This document shows positions 35,012 to 44,807 of a stretch of 64,000 bases of DNA, piece by piece; the first letter of the stretch is position 1; every line of letters begins with the position of its first letter. The stretch is from Phycisphaerales bacterium (GTDB lineage: Bacteria > Planctomycetota > Phycisphaerae > Phycisphaerales > UBA1924), in the NCBI GenBank assembly GCA_029260295.1, contig JAJDDN010000008.1:744001-808000 (forward strand), written 5' to 3'. The notes beneath the pieces are model-generated. The model was not told the origin of the DNA and did not search any database. It worked only from the letters and a program-made list of their open reading frames with translations. The translations under genes and the position numbers were made by a program.

Positions 35012-36583
35012 CTACAGGGCAGGACACATTGTCGAAAGGTGATCAACTGCTTTACTGAAGATTGTCATGTCAAGCGAAGGGTTCCCGACTCGTGTTGCCT
35101 GGACTCCCGCTGCCGCCATGCCCAGGCATGATGCCTCTGGTGATGACATTCCTGCGACGAGACCAAGTGTTGTCACGGCAAGGCAGGCATCTCCGGCGCC
35201 GAGCGGATCAACGATATTTCGCTGAAGCGTGGGAAGGTGGTCGCTGCGAAGGCGTGATCGGAACCAGTGTTCTGGATCACTTTCGCGCGGCCTGAACAGG
35301 ATAGCACCGCGTGCCCCCATCGTCACCAACAGGTTGCCTAAGTGGAGTCGCCGCATGAACTGATCGGCAAGGCTGGGTAGGCTTTGTTCGAAGTCGCCCA
35401 TGACGCCGCGTAGTTCGCGTTCGTTCGGGCAGAGGAGGTCAAAGTCTCGGCATCCAAAGATGGAACGGCGATCGCCGCTTACATCGCCGGTGAGAATCGG
35501 GACATGTTCACGGAGCAATGGGATTGCTTGACCAAGCAAGTTGAGTGTAATGATGCCGCAACCAAAGTCGGTAAAGATGACAGCATCGGTATCCGCACGA
35601 AGTGAGCGTAATGTATCGAGAATGTGCGCTTCGCCGAATGTGTCCAGGGGCCGAACATGCACCCGATCAACCTTTAGGACTTTCTGCGAATCAACGACGA
35701 AACGTTGCTTAAACGGTGTGGTCTGGTGCAGCGGGATGAAGGTGGTATCAATGTCGTGCCGCGCCAGTTCCCCGCTAAGCCATCGCCCCCGTTCGTCGTT
35801 GCCCGATGCTGTTATGAGATGGACATCGGCACCGAGTCCGGCAAGATGCCCAGCGATAACAGCCGCACCTCCTATGAAATCTCGTTCCTCGATTGGGCGT
35901 ACAGACAGCACGGGAGCCTCACCTGCGACCGCATGTGCATCGCAGAACGTATATCGATCAATAATGGCATCGCCAACGACGATGATGCGTTTTCCACGAA
36001 AGTCTTTGGCGATTGACTCACGCAACGACGCGCCGTGTATTCCGTTGCGACGCAGCCAGTAACCAAAACGCTTCTCAGGATCGATACTGTCTGATGAAGA
36101 AAGATGGTCGAGTAGCGAGGTGGATGAGAAAACGATGTCGCCTGAAGAGAAAAGGACACGCCCCCCTTCCGATTCAACCGCCTGCTTCTCGGCAAGAAAA
36201 CCAGCATTATGTGAGTGTTCGTACTCGCGCCCCTTCACATAGATGTCAGGTTTAATCGCATGGATGACTGGCTCGGCGGTGGGCCATGATGCAATGACAA
36301 CACGGTCGACGATCTTAAGAGCTTCAAGACTTTCTGCCCGTAGTTCCTGAGGAACGATGGGGCGTAGGCCGTCGGACTTTTCAATGGCATCGTCGGCGGT
36401 GATCGAGACAACAAGGGCGTCTCCCTGTTCGGAGGCAAACTGAAGGTATCGCAGATGGCCCGGGTGGATGACATCAAAACAGCCGTGGCACAGAACAACT
36501 GTTCGTCCGGCGCGGTGATGATGGTCGGCGAACTCAACCACATGGCTAAGTTCGCCGGTGTGTTGTTCTGCAGCCTCAATCAT
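35012..36583 (-). CDS. HldE-like bifunctional heptose-type nucleotidyltransferase/kinase, domains in reversed order
   Basis: 523 residues. Residues ~25-155 form a nucleotidyltransferase of the RfaE2 type with H-P-G-H (H40-H43) after C-H-G-C-F-D-V-I. Residues ~190-515 form a PfkB-family sugar kinase (V-V-G-D-A-I-I-D-R-Y, N-E-R-E, and D-P-L-G-A-G-D at 459-465). In E. coli HldE the kinase comes first; here the order is swapped. The pair would phosphorylate a sugar 7-phosphate at C1 and activate it with a nucleotide, giving ADP- or similar activated heptose for glycan assembly. It ends the minus-strand run of the glycan block, 66 bp after the methyltransferase gene. Confidence 0.87.
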   Translation of the reverse strand: MIEAAEQHTGELSHVVEFADHHHRAGRTVVLCHGCFDVIHPGHLRYLQFASEQGDALVVSITADDAIEKSDGLRPIVPQELRAESLEALKIVDRVVIASWPTAEPVIHAIKPDIYVKGREYEHSHNAGFLAEKQAVESEGGRVLFSSGDIVFSSTSLLDHLSSSDSIDPEKRFGYWLRRNGIHGASLRESIAKDFRGKRIIVVGDAIIDRYTFCDAHAVAGEAPVLSVRPIEERDFIGGAAVIAGHLAGLGADVHLITASGNDERGRWLSGELARHDIDTTFIPLHQTTPFKQRFVVDSQKVLKVDRVHVRPLDTFGEAHILDTLRSLRADTDAVIFTDFGCGIITLNLLGQAIPLLREHVPILTGDVSGDRRSIFGCRDFDLLCPNERELRGVMGDFEQSLPSLADQFMRRLHLGNLLVTMGARGAILFRPRESDPEHWFRSRLRSDHLPTLQRNIVDPLGAGDACLAVTTLGLVAGMSSPEASCLGMAAAGVQATRVGNPSLDMTIFSKAVDHLSTMCPAL

Positions 36584-36649
36584 ACTAATTTATCGACCGA
36601 TTTAAGTTGTGTGCGTGAAAATTGCTCTTTACCCGAAGGCTTTTTGAGA

Positions 36650-37330
36650 TCAGATCGGATCCGGAGTGCCCACTGTCGCCCTAGCCCTTGCAACGATGAT
36701 GAACTGGTGGGAAAGGAGTGGAGACCAGGGCCGCCACCCAGGAAGCTCAGTTGGCAGATGAACGGTTGACTCAACGCCAGGGGACGCACCAAAGGCGTGG
36801 TGAGTGGGAATAATCCGTTCAATAACGAACTCTGCATCGCGTAGCAGAGCGAGAAGCTGTGAAAGCCGCAGGTCGTTGGCCCAGTCGGGATGCCGGTTCA
36901 TTGGGCGGCGGAATGCGTGGGCGATACATCGTCGGAAATGGTTGAAGTTAAAGTAGGTTGCGATGAGTCTTCCACCGGGAGAAAGACGGCTGCGCGTCCA
37001 GTTGAGGAAACGCGGCAGGTCACGGACATACTCGAGCATACCCGAGCAGGTGACCACATCACTCTGATTGGTTAAATTCGGAAGCACTGTTGCGTTGACA
37101 TCGAATTGATGGAACTCAAACTCGCCCGTTGATTCCGGAGCCACAAGGTCGCAGCCTACATATCGGTTGGTGTCGCAGAGCTTTCCCAACTGGCCGCGTC
37201 CACATCCAATATCCAGTATGCACTGCGCGTCCAGTTGGCTGATGATCGCAGCGATTTGCCGCAAACGAATGTGTGGCTGATCGTACCGTGCAGCATCACG
37301 CTGCCAACGACTGATTTGCGAGGTCGTCAT
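36650..37330 (-). CDS. SAM-dependent methyltransferase (class I)
   Basis: 226 residues from the ATG that overlaps the upstream stop as ATGA (a longer frame extends into the neighbour). The SAM-binding motif I is I-L-D-I-G-C-G-R-G-Q-L-G (about residues 37-48), followed by Y-V-G-C-D-L (motif II acidic residue), D-V-V-T-C-S-G-M-L-E-Y-V and S-P-G-G-R-L-I-A-T-Y, which together define a Methyltransf_11/23-like fold. Placed between a pyruvyl transferase and an HldE-like enzyme, it probably methylates a sugar or glycan, though the acceptor cannot be told. Confidence 0.85.
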   Translation of the reverse strand: MTTSQISRWQRDAARYDQPHIRLRQIAAIISQLDAQCILDIGCGRGQLGKLCDTNRYVGCDLVAPESTGEFEFHQFDVNATVLPNLTNQSDVVTCSGMLEYVRDLPRFLNWTRSRLSPGGRLIATYFNFNHFRRCIAHAFRRPMNRHPDWANDLRLSQLLALLRDAEFVIERIIPTHHAFGASPGVESTVHLPTELPGWRPWSPLLSHQFIIVARARATVGTPDPI

Positions 37331-38514
37331 GCGATCTCCAAGTTTGAGTCTGTCGAAATGGACGAAGCATTCGGAATCGGTTGAACATGAATCAATGAGC
37401 GTTCGACGCATGCGGCAGCACTGTTCAATGCTGCGGGAAGCGCGAGTCGAATCTCATCGATTCGGCAGAAGAACCGCTCTGCCTGCTGGAGCCAATGATC
37501 CAGTGGCTGATCATAATCGAACTGAAAGTCAGCAAGATTCAGATCGGTGAAAATTCCGCGTGTCTTGGACTCGTATCCCACACCTAGCGCCGGACAGCCG
37601 CCAAGCATGGCGAGGATGCATGCGTGCAGACGCATACCAATGAATGCGTCGAATCTACCAAAACGCGTGATGAGCTCTTGCGGATTGTGTCTTTGGCAAT
37701 CGATTGTGCATCGCTTGCGCTGTGCCGCAGAGAGATGTCCGACAATGCTCTCTGCAAACTTGGAATCATCTTTGTAACCCTCAATGCCCTGACACGTCGA
37801 GAGAAATGTGATTTGGCGTTCGGTTTCAGTGCTAAGTAGCTTAGCCACTAGACGAGCTGCGTTTTTCTCGATGTGATGGTGCATTGCATGGTCATGGAGT
37901 GGCCATCGCCGGAAACACATGCCAATCGAATGTGTCGGTACTCCCGGTTGTCGCTTGCGAAAGAGTTGTGGCCATCTGTGATGGAGAAGAAAAGAAACAT
38001 CCGTTGTGCGATGGATTCGAGCCGGGTCGACCCCGCATTCGTGCAGGCACTCGATGGATTGAGTATCGCGGACGCAGATTGCGCGGCAGTTATTGAGCGT
38101 TCGGGCAATAGCGACCCGGGATGTATCTTTCCAGATTGGCCCGATGGACTGCCCAAAGAGAACGACCGGTGTCCCGGATTCGATGGCGAGTTCTAAGCTG
38201 CTCAGTCGCCCATCAATATTGTAGAAGTCATTCAAGAAACCGCCCGGTGATGATATGATGAGATCAGCAGCCTGGAATAGTGTGGCGATGCGTTGGCGTG
38301 CGGCGTCGTCTTGTGGATTGACTTTGAAAAATGCGGGGTCGCAATCAAATGCGAGATCGGGGCATTGAAGTTGACATCGTCCCACATCTTTGGCAAGCAC
38401 GGTGATGGAGGCGGTGGGATCACGCATCATGATCGCGGTGATTAAAGCACGCAAGAGGGCTTCGTCCCCACCATTGAGCGGGACAGAATCGGTAATGACA
38501 TATCGCGTGGTCAT
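37327..38514 (-). CDS. Polysaccharide pyruvyl transferase family protein
   Basis: 395 residues, normal for the family. N-terminal N-G-G-D-E-A-L-L-R-A-L (residues 14-24) is the signature opening, followed by S-S-P-G-G-F-L-N-D (about 89-97), L-F-G-Q-S-I-G-P (about 119-126), C-V-R-D-x-x-S and, near residue 295, G-M-R-L-H-A-C-I-L-A. These enzymes, related to CsaB and WcaK/AmsJ, add pyruvate ketals from phosphoenolpyruvate to sugars of capsules, S-layer-anchoring polymers or exopolysaccharides. It overlaps genes on both sides by 4 bp (ATGA), so it is part of a tight minus-strand operon of four genes. Confidence 0.9.
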   Translation of the reverse strand: MTTRYVITDSVPLNGGDEALLRALITAIMMRDPTASITVLAKDVGRCQLQCPDLAFDCDPAFFKVNPQDDAARQRIATLFQAADLIISSPGGFLNDFYNIDGRLSSLELAIESGTPVVLFGQSIGPIWKDTSRVAIARTLNNCRAICVRDTQSIECLHECGVDPARIHRTTDVSFLLHHRWPQLFRKRQPGVPTHSIGMCFRRWPLHDHAMHHHIEKNAARLVAKLLSTETERQITFLSTCQGIEGYKDDSKFAESIVGHLSAAQRKRCTIDCQRHNPQELITRFGRFDAFIGMRLHACILAMLGGCPALGVGYESKTRGIFTDLNLADFQFDYDQPLDHWLQQAERFFCRIDEIRLALPAALNSAAACVERSLIHVQPIPNASSISTDSNLEIA

Positions 38515-39275
38515 GATACCTCCCGCTCAGGCATGACATCGGAATCGAGTTTACATGTTGCCACGACGAGGAACACTGCAGCATTCTCCTGGCGTTCCTC
38601 TTCTGAATAGAGAAGATCTAAGAGCCCAACTCCCTGCTGAAGAATGCATGCGCAGAAGGAACGCAATAGTGGGATGGGTGGAAGCTTGGTCACGATGGCG
38701 TCTTGAAGCAACAGAAACGCAGCAGCAGCGAAACCAAGTATTCCTGTTATTCGTTCAACCCGCCAGCCGGCCTGGGCCAGTTCTAGGGTGAGTCCCTCGG
38801 CAGTCCACCTGCGGTAATCTGCCGGGTGCGGATGATATTTGAACATGCCGTGTGTTGAGAGGATGAGCCGACCATCCGGACGGCAGAGACGCCGAGCCTC
38901 TGTAAGATATTGTTGAGGCATGGCGACATGCTCAAGGACCTGTGTAGACAGGATGATGTCGGCCGTGTCATTTGGGAGATTGACCGAATTGAAATCGAGA
39001 TCGAGGTGGTATTCCGCGGCCGGGTTCGATTCAAAATCCACGCCGTGATAGGCCTCTGCGTGCGGTATAAAAAGCGGGCGATAAGGCATGCTCCCGCAAC
39101 CAAAGTCAACAATGACCGGTCGTGCGCCATGCTCGGGCGTCGCGAGTTGCTTGGCAATGATTTCCATGGCTTCAGCGAGACGCTTCAATCCGTAGTAACG
39201 GCTGGTGAATCGCTCGGGATGAAGGCGTCGCGTCCTGCTAGCGTCGTCATTACGCATGATAAGAGATGGTATCAT
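38511..39275 (-). CDS. SAM-dependent methyltransferase (class I), glycan block
   Basis: About 254 residues from ATG 39275; an ATG at 39257 and a GTG at 39326 are alternatives. Motif I is V-I-V-D-F-G-C-G-S-M-P-Y-R, then Y-H-G-V-D-F-E, I-I-L-S-T-Q-V-L-E-H-V and R-P-D-G-R-L-I-L-S-T-H-G-M, as in Methyltransf_11-like proteins found in O-antigen and capsule clusters. The C-terminus has a hydrophobic segment (about 195-215) that may dip into the membrane. It heads the minus-strand operon leading to the pyruvyl transferase, and is divergent from the glycosyltransferase at 39371. Confidence 0.83.
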   Translation of the reverse strand: MIPSLIMRNDDASRTRRLHPERFTSRYYGLKRLAEAMEIIAKQLATPEHGARPVIVDFGCGSMPYRPLFIPHAEAYHGVDFESNPAAEYHLDLDFNSVNLPNDTADIILSTQVLEHVAMPQQYLTEARRLCRPDGRLILSTHGMFKYHPHPADYRRWTAEGLTLELAQAGWRVERITGILGFAAAAFLLLQDAIVTKLPPIPLLRSFCACILQQGVGLLDLLYSEEERQENAAVFLVVATCKLDSDVMPEREVS

Positions 39276-39370
39276 CCTGAATGTGTCAAATCTTGAACTA
39301 CTTGATACTAAAATGCCGATTCGCACAGAGCGTTCGTTCGATTTATGTGTCCATTATCTATAGAAGAAGG

Positions 39371-40531
39371 ATGCCTGTCGTGGCCCGTCTACTGCACCTG
39401 TTCAACATCTTTGGTGCTCCCACCGAGGCCATGTGGCTCGATTATACGGAACGGCTGGCCAAGCGTGGGCATTCCGTCACCTGTGGATACGAGTTGGTCG
39501 GCGATGCGGGAGAATGGTGCGAGTTGAAGCAAGTCTGCATCCCTCGAATCCAGGTGGAAGACACTGATGACATTGCCGCGCAGATGAATGGGCTCACGGG
39601 AACACCATCATCGGGCGAGATCTCAGCGTTACTTGGCGAGGATATCGAGCTGGTCCACGGCCATGGTGGAACGAGGATTCTCCATGCTGCACCGTGGATT
39701 GCGAGAGGAGTACCGACAGTCATCAGTCTCTACGGGTATGACGCGAGCCGCCTGTTATGCGATCCCGGTTGGGTGTTGCGTTATCGATGGGCCGCAGAGC
39801 GCGGTACTACATTCGTGGTGCTCCACGAATCCATGGCAGTGTCCTTGATCGAATGCGGGATTGCACCGGAGTGTATCCGAACCATTGCATTGGGAGTTGA
39901 TTTGATGCAATGGCCGCGATCTGATGCGACTTCAGACTCGATGGACCCGCCTCGTTTCGTGTTTGTAGGCCGATTGGTTCCAAAGAAGGCCCCGGAAGTT
40001 GTTGTTGAAGCGATTGCGTTGTTACTCAAACGACACGGAGTTGCAGCGCATCTTGACATCGTGGGCGATGGCCCATTGCGTCATGTCGTGGAATCACAGA
40101 TTAACGCATTGGGTTTGTCAACTCAAGTTTTGATGCATGGTGCGATTCCGAGAGATCGTGTGGCATCGGTCTTACGAGGTGCCAGTGCTCTCCTTTTGCC
40201 GAGTACCAAAGCTCCAGATGGAGATTGCGAGGGTACACCGGTTGTACTCATGGAAGCTCAGGCATTGGGCGTGCCATGTCTCACGACGAAACATTCTGGG
40301 AACGCTGATGTCATCGCGCCATCTATGCGATCATTCGTAATTGATCGTGCTGATGCTGAATCTCTAGTAACATCAATGTCTCGTCTTCTCGAGTGTTCAG
40401 CCAAAGAGCAACGCACCATGGGGGAATCCGGGCGAGCATGGGTAGAGTCTCAGTTCAACATTGAACGCACCGCTTCGGAATACGATGCGTTGTATAGCCA
40501 GTTGATCGGTCCGAGCTCTAAGAGGATGTAG
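39371..40531 (+). CDS. GT4-type glycosyltransferase
   Basis: 386 residues from the ATG at M-P-V-V-A-R-L-L-H-L-F-N; the frame is open 30 codons further upstream but that part overlaps the divergent gene. GT-B fold: N-terminal acceptor domain (F-G-A-P-T-E-A-M-W, V-H-G-H-G-G-T-R) and C-terminal nucleotide-sugar domain with F-V-F-V-G-R-L-V-P-K-K (about residue 200), L-D-I-V-G-D-G-P-L-R and D-C-E-G-T-P-V-V-L-M-E-A-Q-A-L-G-V-P, the E-x7-E motif of retaining GT4 enzymes. It is the only + strand gene in the glycan block. It would transfer a hexose-type sugar to a surface glycan. Confidence 0.9.
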   Translation: MPVVARLLHLFNIFGAPTEAMWLDYTERLAKRGHSVTCGYELVGDAGEWCELKQVCIPRIQVEDTDDIAAQMNGLTGTPSSGEISALLGEDIELVHGHGGTRILHAAPWIARGVPTVISLYGYDASRLLCDPGWVLRYRWAAERGTTFVVLHESMAVSLIECGIAPECIRTIALGVDLMQWPRSDATSDSMDPPRFVFVGRLVPKKAPEVVVEAIALLLKRHGVAAHLDIVGDGPLRHVVESQINALGLSTQVLMHGAIPRDRVASVLRGASALLLPSTKAPDGDCEGTPVVLMEAQALGVPCLTTKHSGNADVIAPSMRSFVIDRADAESLVTSMSRLLECSAKEQRTMGESGRAWVESQFNIERTASEYDALYSQLIGPSSKRM

Positions 40532-40550
40532 CGGGAACAGCGTCGGTATT

Positions 40551-41297
40551 TTATGGTTTAACACCGATACGCCCAGTGTAATCGATACGATTGAGGAGAA
40601 TCGGATGTGCTTTTGTCTGGAAGTATTCGTCCACTGCCTCGCGTGATCCCCTCCAGTGGCCGTAATCGTCAATAAGAAGAACGCCACCTGGGCTGAGTTT
40701 TGGATAGAGATGTTCAAGTTCGTGCCTAGTGGAGGTATACCAGTCCGTGTCGAGTCGAAGAAGCGCAATTGTATCGGGTGCGTGCGCAGGGAGAGTATCT
40801 TCCACGCGGCCTTTCACGAAGCAAATCCTGTTCTCAGGATAACCGGTGGCGAGTAGTCGTTCGCGAACCTCTTCGTAATCGACGCGTCCGAGACAACTGA
40901 AAGTGGGCTCTGCTGCAGAGAGGCGCGCAGAAGCATGATTTCCCGCGTAATCATAATCGCGATCCGATGGCTCGGGCATGCCATCAAATGTGTCATAGAG
41001 ATGGATCGTCCGATGGGTCGATCGGGATTGAAGAAGGGTCATGGCGCATACCATTGCGCTGCCCCCTTGCCATATACCGGACTCAACGATGTCGCCCGAA
41101 ATATGTGCGGATTCGAGATGCTTCACGGATTTGTAGAGCGCGTACATTCGTTCAAGTGAAGTCATCGTGTATGGATGGCAAGCCTCGTAAATCTGTAGAA
41201 ACTCCGACTCCATGTCCGGGCATGAGGCGACCTGATTGTACATCATGGCACGCTGACGACGCATAACGCTCGTGGTGGCATCACTGGTTCGACTCAT
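40551..41297 (-). CDS. TylF/MycF-family O-methyltransferase
   Basis: About 248 residues from an ATG that overlaps the end of the upstream glycosyltransferase by 17 bp. D-I-V-E-S-G-I-W-Q-G-G-S-A (SAM site), L-Y-D-T-F-D-G-M-P-E-P, R-L-D-T-D-W-Y-T-S-T (metal-binding aspartate) and G-G-V-L-L-I-D-D-Y-G-H-W mark the macrocin O-methyltransferase family (TylF/MycF), which methylates sugar hydroxyls in a magnesium-dependent manner and is often found in polysaccharide clusters. Convergent with the GT4 gene, 19 bp apart. The likely target is a deoxy- or amino-sugar of the glycan. Confidence 0.9.
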   Translation of the reverse strand: MSRTSDATTSVMRRQRAMMYNQVASCPDMESEFLQIYEACHPYTMTSLERMYALYKSVKHLESAHISGDIVESGIWQGGSAMVCAMTLLQSRSTHRTIHLYDTFDGMPEPSDRDYDYAGNHASARLSAAEPTFSCLGRVDYEEVRERLLATGYPENRICFVKGRVEDTLPAHAPDTIALLRLDTDWYTSTRHELEHLYPKLSPGGVLLIDDYGHWRGSREAVDEYFQTKAHPILLNRIDYTGRIGVKP

Positions 41298-42531
41298 GCA
41301 ATTCTGCTCCGGATTTTGCCAATAACTCCCAATCATAATCAGGATTCTTAGCTTGGTATTGGTCGGGTTTGTTAAGAACGCGCGGCGACCAGAGTATTAA
41401 TGGAGTCCGGCCAGTTGCGGCTTCAATCTGTGCTACGCGTTGATCAACGCGTGCGGGATTGATGTTACTCAGGACGAAACCATCGGTGTTGTATGTTGCG
41501 GCAATTTTGTCGTCGACAATGGGTACCCCTCGGTATTTGAGTTGCTCGAAGGCAGTGTTGTTGTCACTGATAGCTCGAATGCGTAGACCGGCCCTCTTAC
41601 ATGCGCGGTAGGTGGCATACAGATTCTTTGAAAAATCGCCAATGATGACATCACGCACACCAGTGCATTTTGCCCATTCAGTGATGATTTTAGTCTGCTT
41701 GTCGAACTCAAAGATTTTCTCAAACACATCGTCTTGGAGCACCTCACGCCCCGTAAGTTGCTCGCGCAGACCCCAGAATCGCGCTTCAAGGCGTGCGAGT
41801 TGCGCAACGCGAGCGTGACCAGCGGCGCGAGCGAGCGCGGTGTATCGAAAGCTCCAGTCATGAAGATACATGGCCCGACAGGACTCAGGCAAAAATCGCT
41901 CAGCAACAATGAGATTGTTGCGCAAATCCATGCGGTGTGCTAACGCAGTACTACGCCCAGTCATGACCTTGTCGTGGCGATAGACGATCTCTTCAAAGCG
42001 TTCAATGCGCCACCCGGCTTGCCAGATACGAAAACTAAAATCGTATTCACCGGCCTTACGAAAGAACTCTCGCCGGAATCCGCCGATGGTGTGAATCACG
42101 CACGCTCGAATACAGACAGCGCCGCTTAACAATACAGTCGGAAACGCGCAGGCTTCGAAAGATCCATCGGGAAGAATGACACGACCAACGACGGCCCCGA
42201 CATCCTCATTGGATTCCATGAAGTCGATCGAATCGCTGACAGCACTTCCGGTGGGATAGCTGTCATCATCAAGCAAGATGATGTATTCGCCACGCACCTT
42301 TGCAAATGCACGACTGCGCGCGCCGACTCCTTCATTCCGTGCGAGTCTCAGCATATGGGTGTCAGGAAAATGTTGCTTTACTACATCCGCAGTGCTGTCG
42401 GTTGAGGCATTGTCGACGACCCATACTTCCCAGGAGTTCGTGTCGTACGGTGTGGCATCGTGGATCAGTTTAAGCGTTTTTAGCAATGCATCCCTGCGAT
42501 TGCGTGTCACGATGACATACGAGAGTCTCAT
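41281..42531 (-). CDS. GT2 glycosyltransferase with an extra Rossmann-like C-terminal domain
   Basis: 416 residues from the ATG overlapping the upstream stop as ATGA. GT-A fold at the N-terminus: S-Y-V-I-V-T-R-N-R-R, V-V-D-N-A-S-T-D-S-T, N-E-G-V-G-A-R-S-R and I-I-L-L-D-D-D-S-Y (DxD metal site). After about residue 280 comes a separate domain with V-I-I-G-D-F-S-K-N-L-Y-A-T and V-P-I-V-D-D-K, which looks like a small Rossmann fold seen at the ends of some glycan-cluster proteins; it may sense or bind a nucleotide sugar. An inverting glycosyltransferase for the surface glycan is the likely role. Confidence 0.87.
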   Translation of the reverse strand: MRLSYVIVTRNRRDALLKTLKLIHDATPYDTNSWEVWVVDNASTDSTADVVKQHFPDTHMLRLARNEGVGARSRAFAKVRGEYIILLDDDSYPTGSAVSDSIDFMESNEDVGAVVGRVILPDGSFEACAFPTVLLSGAVCIRACVIHTIGGFRREFFRKAGEYDFSFRIWQAGWRIERFEEIVYRHDKVMTGRSTALAHRMDLRNNLIVAERFLPESCRAMYLHDWSFRYTALARAAGHARVAQLARLEARFWGLREQLTGREVLQDDVFEKIFEFDKQTKIITEWAKCTGVRDVIIGDFSKNLYATYRACKRAGLRIRAISDNNTAFEQLKYRGVPIVDDKIAATYNTDGFVLSNINPARVDQRVAQIEAATGRTPLILWSPRVLNKPDQYQAKNPDYDWELLAKSGAELHESNQ

Positions 42532-44807
42532 ATGGAGCCTACGACACACTGAGCATCTTTGCAGAGCAGATTGTGTATGGCACTGATAACACGACGAAGG
42601 CCCACGCGGTATGTCAGGTTGTTTTCCACTGCGCTCCATTGCGCAGCCGCGATCGTGGCCCGCGAGTCTTTGTCGAAGAGGAAGCGTTCAATCAGCTGTT
42701 CAAGCTCGTCCGCATTCTCAAAGGTGACTTCATGAAAACTGGGTATCGGGATTCCAGAGTCATCCAGCATGTCCCCCTTGATGCAGTAACGCACCCAGTC
42801 GACCAAATCGATCGGCCCGGTGAGCTCGCTCAGGCACTCGGCATCACAGAGCAACTGGTTAAACTGTGCCAATGTCTCACCAGTAAGTGCTTCACGAACA
42901 GATTCGACAGATCCTGCATCAGCCGGACACTGTTGAATCAAGAACTGGGCGATTCGAGGCATAAGGCGATCGGCAGGTGTTGGCCTCACTAGATAGAACC
43001 CTCCAGCAGCAAGTCCATCTAGCATGCGTTGATGGAGACAATACGAAGGAACAATCTGCAAGTTGAGTCGTGCAGCACGCGTCAACTCGTCCTGTTCTTT
43101 GCCATAGGAGATCGGTCCATGAGCAAACTCCGCGAACTCGTGATGTTCATCCCAGTTCATTCCATACAAGGCAAAGTCCAGAGAATGCGAGCGAGCGGCG
43201 CGCGCCACCCACCGAAGTGCCTGCTGCCGAAACAATGTATTGTTAAGCGGATGATTGAGCGCCTGAATGATCACCGATCGTTCATGAAGACCCGACCAAA
43301 TATGACCGGCGCCTGCGGCGACGCGATCAAGCATGCGACCAATGTGCCACGGGTGTGGATGGGCTTGTTCGTTGCTATAAGACTCAATCAACTCACGACC
43401 ACATGCCAGTGTGATGTTCGCAACACTGGGGCTTACTCCGGTGTGTTGCCGAAGACTGCTCACGGTGTTCTGGAGTAAGACTTCAGGATCTCCGGATGCA
43501 TTTGATACATAGACAAGATCGTGCGATGGGAAACGCGCCGACTCCGAATTGATGGGTGCACGCGCTTCGCGGCTTCGCGTCAGCTTGGGTAGTGGAATGC
43601 ATTGACATGGCGGGTACTCGAACTCGTTTACATACCACTGCTTCATGGTCGTAAGAATGAAATCCAGTTTGCCAACGCTATGCCCGGCTTCTCGGTTGGT
43701 GAGATTTGGTAGATGATCCTGCGTCCACGAAACAATAGGAAGATTTGGTGGAAATGTATCACCGTATTCCTTTCGCAGATGGTCAATGATCAGTACGAGA
43801 TCAGGCTTGAATGTGGCAAGCGCCCGCTGCAATACGCCCCGACTCATTCGCATATAGTCCTGCGGCTCACTTAGCAGTAGGACATCAAAACCAAGTGATT
43901 CGAACGCTTGGGCGGCGTCACAATAAGAGCCATGCAACACGGTTGTAAATCTAGCAGGAGGAAGTAGAACTCGTGGGCGGCGTGGTCGTTCTTGTGCACT
44001 GTCTTGGAGTACTGCAATAAGATCGCCAATATTCAGCTGTTCGTAATAGGCTTTCGCGTCCCTTGACCAATCGCTGTCGCGTGAGGCGACGCCGGCTCGG
44101 GTAGACATGATTATTGTCGCGATCTCTTCGCTCTTCGCCCCTTGCCGTATGATTAAATCTGACGATGCAATCCATGGATCATTGTTATAATCTTCACGAA
44201 ATGAATCGTGCCATTGGTCACCGACATACCAAGCAAACCGTTGCTGCACGATCGGTCCTTCATCGCCGGAAAAATCATGAATCAGAAACGCTTTCATAAG
44301 AGTATCGAGATGGGGCTCGATGATGACGATGGGCTGCGTTGACCCGTTCGCTGAACGCTCGGACGAGTCGATGCAGAGTTGATGGAGCAAGTATCCGTCG
44401 AGCACGCTCGTTAGCGTGATTGACGACTGAGGAGGGCATTGGTCGAAGATCTGCTTCGGCTTATGCCCAGAGCTAACAGGAACAAGACTAGAGGATTCAG
44501 CACATACGGCCGAGGTGAACATTCCATTTTCAATAACAACCTGCAGAAATCGGTCGAGATTCGGCACAGTTATGACGGCTTCGTAAATGCCTGGGCGGTG
44601 TTGTTGCATTGCAGCTACATTTCGCACCAAGTTTCCTCGCAACCGGAGTAGAGGAGTGGCCCGGAACAGATCGACTCCTTTTAGAATCTCCGCTGCATCA
44701 GCCCATTGTTGCACATCCACAAGTTGACCGATGGCTGCTAGAAGAGTGTTCTCGTCGCAATTTGAGGCAATGCTTACATATCGAGTTGCGGATGGGCCCG
44801 GAGTCAT
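42528..44807 (-). CDS. CgeB/DUF3880-like glycosyltransferase, large
   Basis: About 759 residues from ATG 44807 (a second in-frame ATG at 44906 would add 33 residues of poor composition; neither has a clear ribosome site). The first ~280 residues are not recognised. From about residue 285, R-P-R-V-L-L-P-P-A-R-F-T-T-V-L, F-K-P-D-L-V-L-I-I-D-H-L, P-I-V-S-W-T-Q-D-H-L-P and, near the end, L-N-L-Q-I-V-P-S-Y-C-L-H-Q-R-M-L-D-G-L-A-A-G-G-F correspond to the CgeB-type glycosyltransferases (DUF3880 then Glyco_trans_1_2), known from spore coat and flagellin or S-layer glycosylation. It is the first gene of the upper minus-strand operon of the block. Confidence 0.75.
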   Translation of the reverse strand: MTPGPSATRYVSIASNCDENTLLAAIGQLVDVQQWADAAEILKGVDLFRATPLLRLRGNLVRNVAAMQQHRPGIYEAVITVPNLDRFLQVVIENGMFTSAVCAESSSLVPVSSGHKPKQIFDQCPPQSSITLTSVLDGYLLHQLCIDSSERSANGSTQPIVIIEPHLDTLMKAFLIHDFSGDEGPIVQQRFAWYVGDQWHDSFREDYNNDPWIASSDLIIRQGAKSEEIATIIMSTRAGVASRDSDWSRDAKAYYEQLNIGDLIAVLQDSAQERPRRPRVLLPPARFTTVLHGSYCDAAQAFESLGFDVLLLSEPQDYMRMSRGVLQRALATFKPDLVLIIDHLRKEYGDTFPPNLPIVSWTQDHLPNLTNREAGHSVGKLDFILTTMKQWYVNEFEYPPCQCIPLPKLTRSREARAPINSESARFPSHDLVYVSNASGDPEVLLQNTVSSLRQHTGVSPSVANITLACGRELIESYSNEQAHPHPWHIGRMLDRVAAGAGHIWSGLHERSVIIQALNHPLNNTLFRQQALRWVARAARSHSLDFALYGMNWDEHHEFAEFAHGPISYGKEQDELTRAARLNLQIVPSYCLHQRMLDGLAAGGFYLVRPTPADRLMPRIAQFLIQQCPADAGSVESVREALTGETLAQFNQLLCDAECLSELTGPIDLVDWVRYCIKGDMLDDSGIPIPSFHEVTFENADELEQLIERFLFDKDSRATIAAAQWSAVENNLTYRVGLRRVISAIHNLLCKDAQCVVGSI

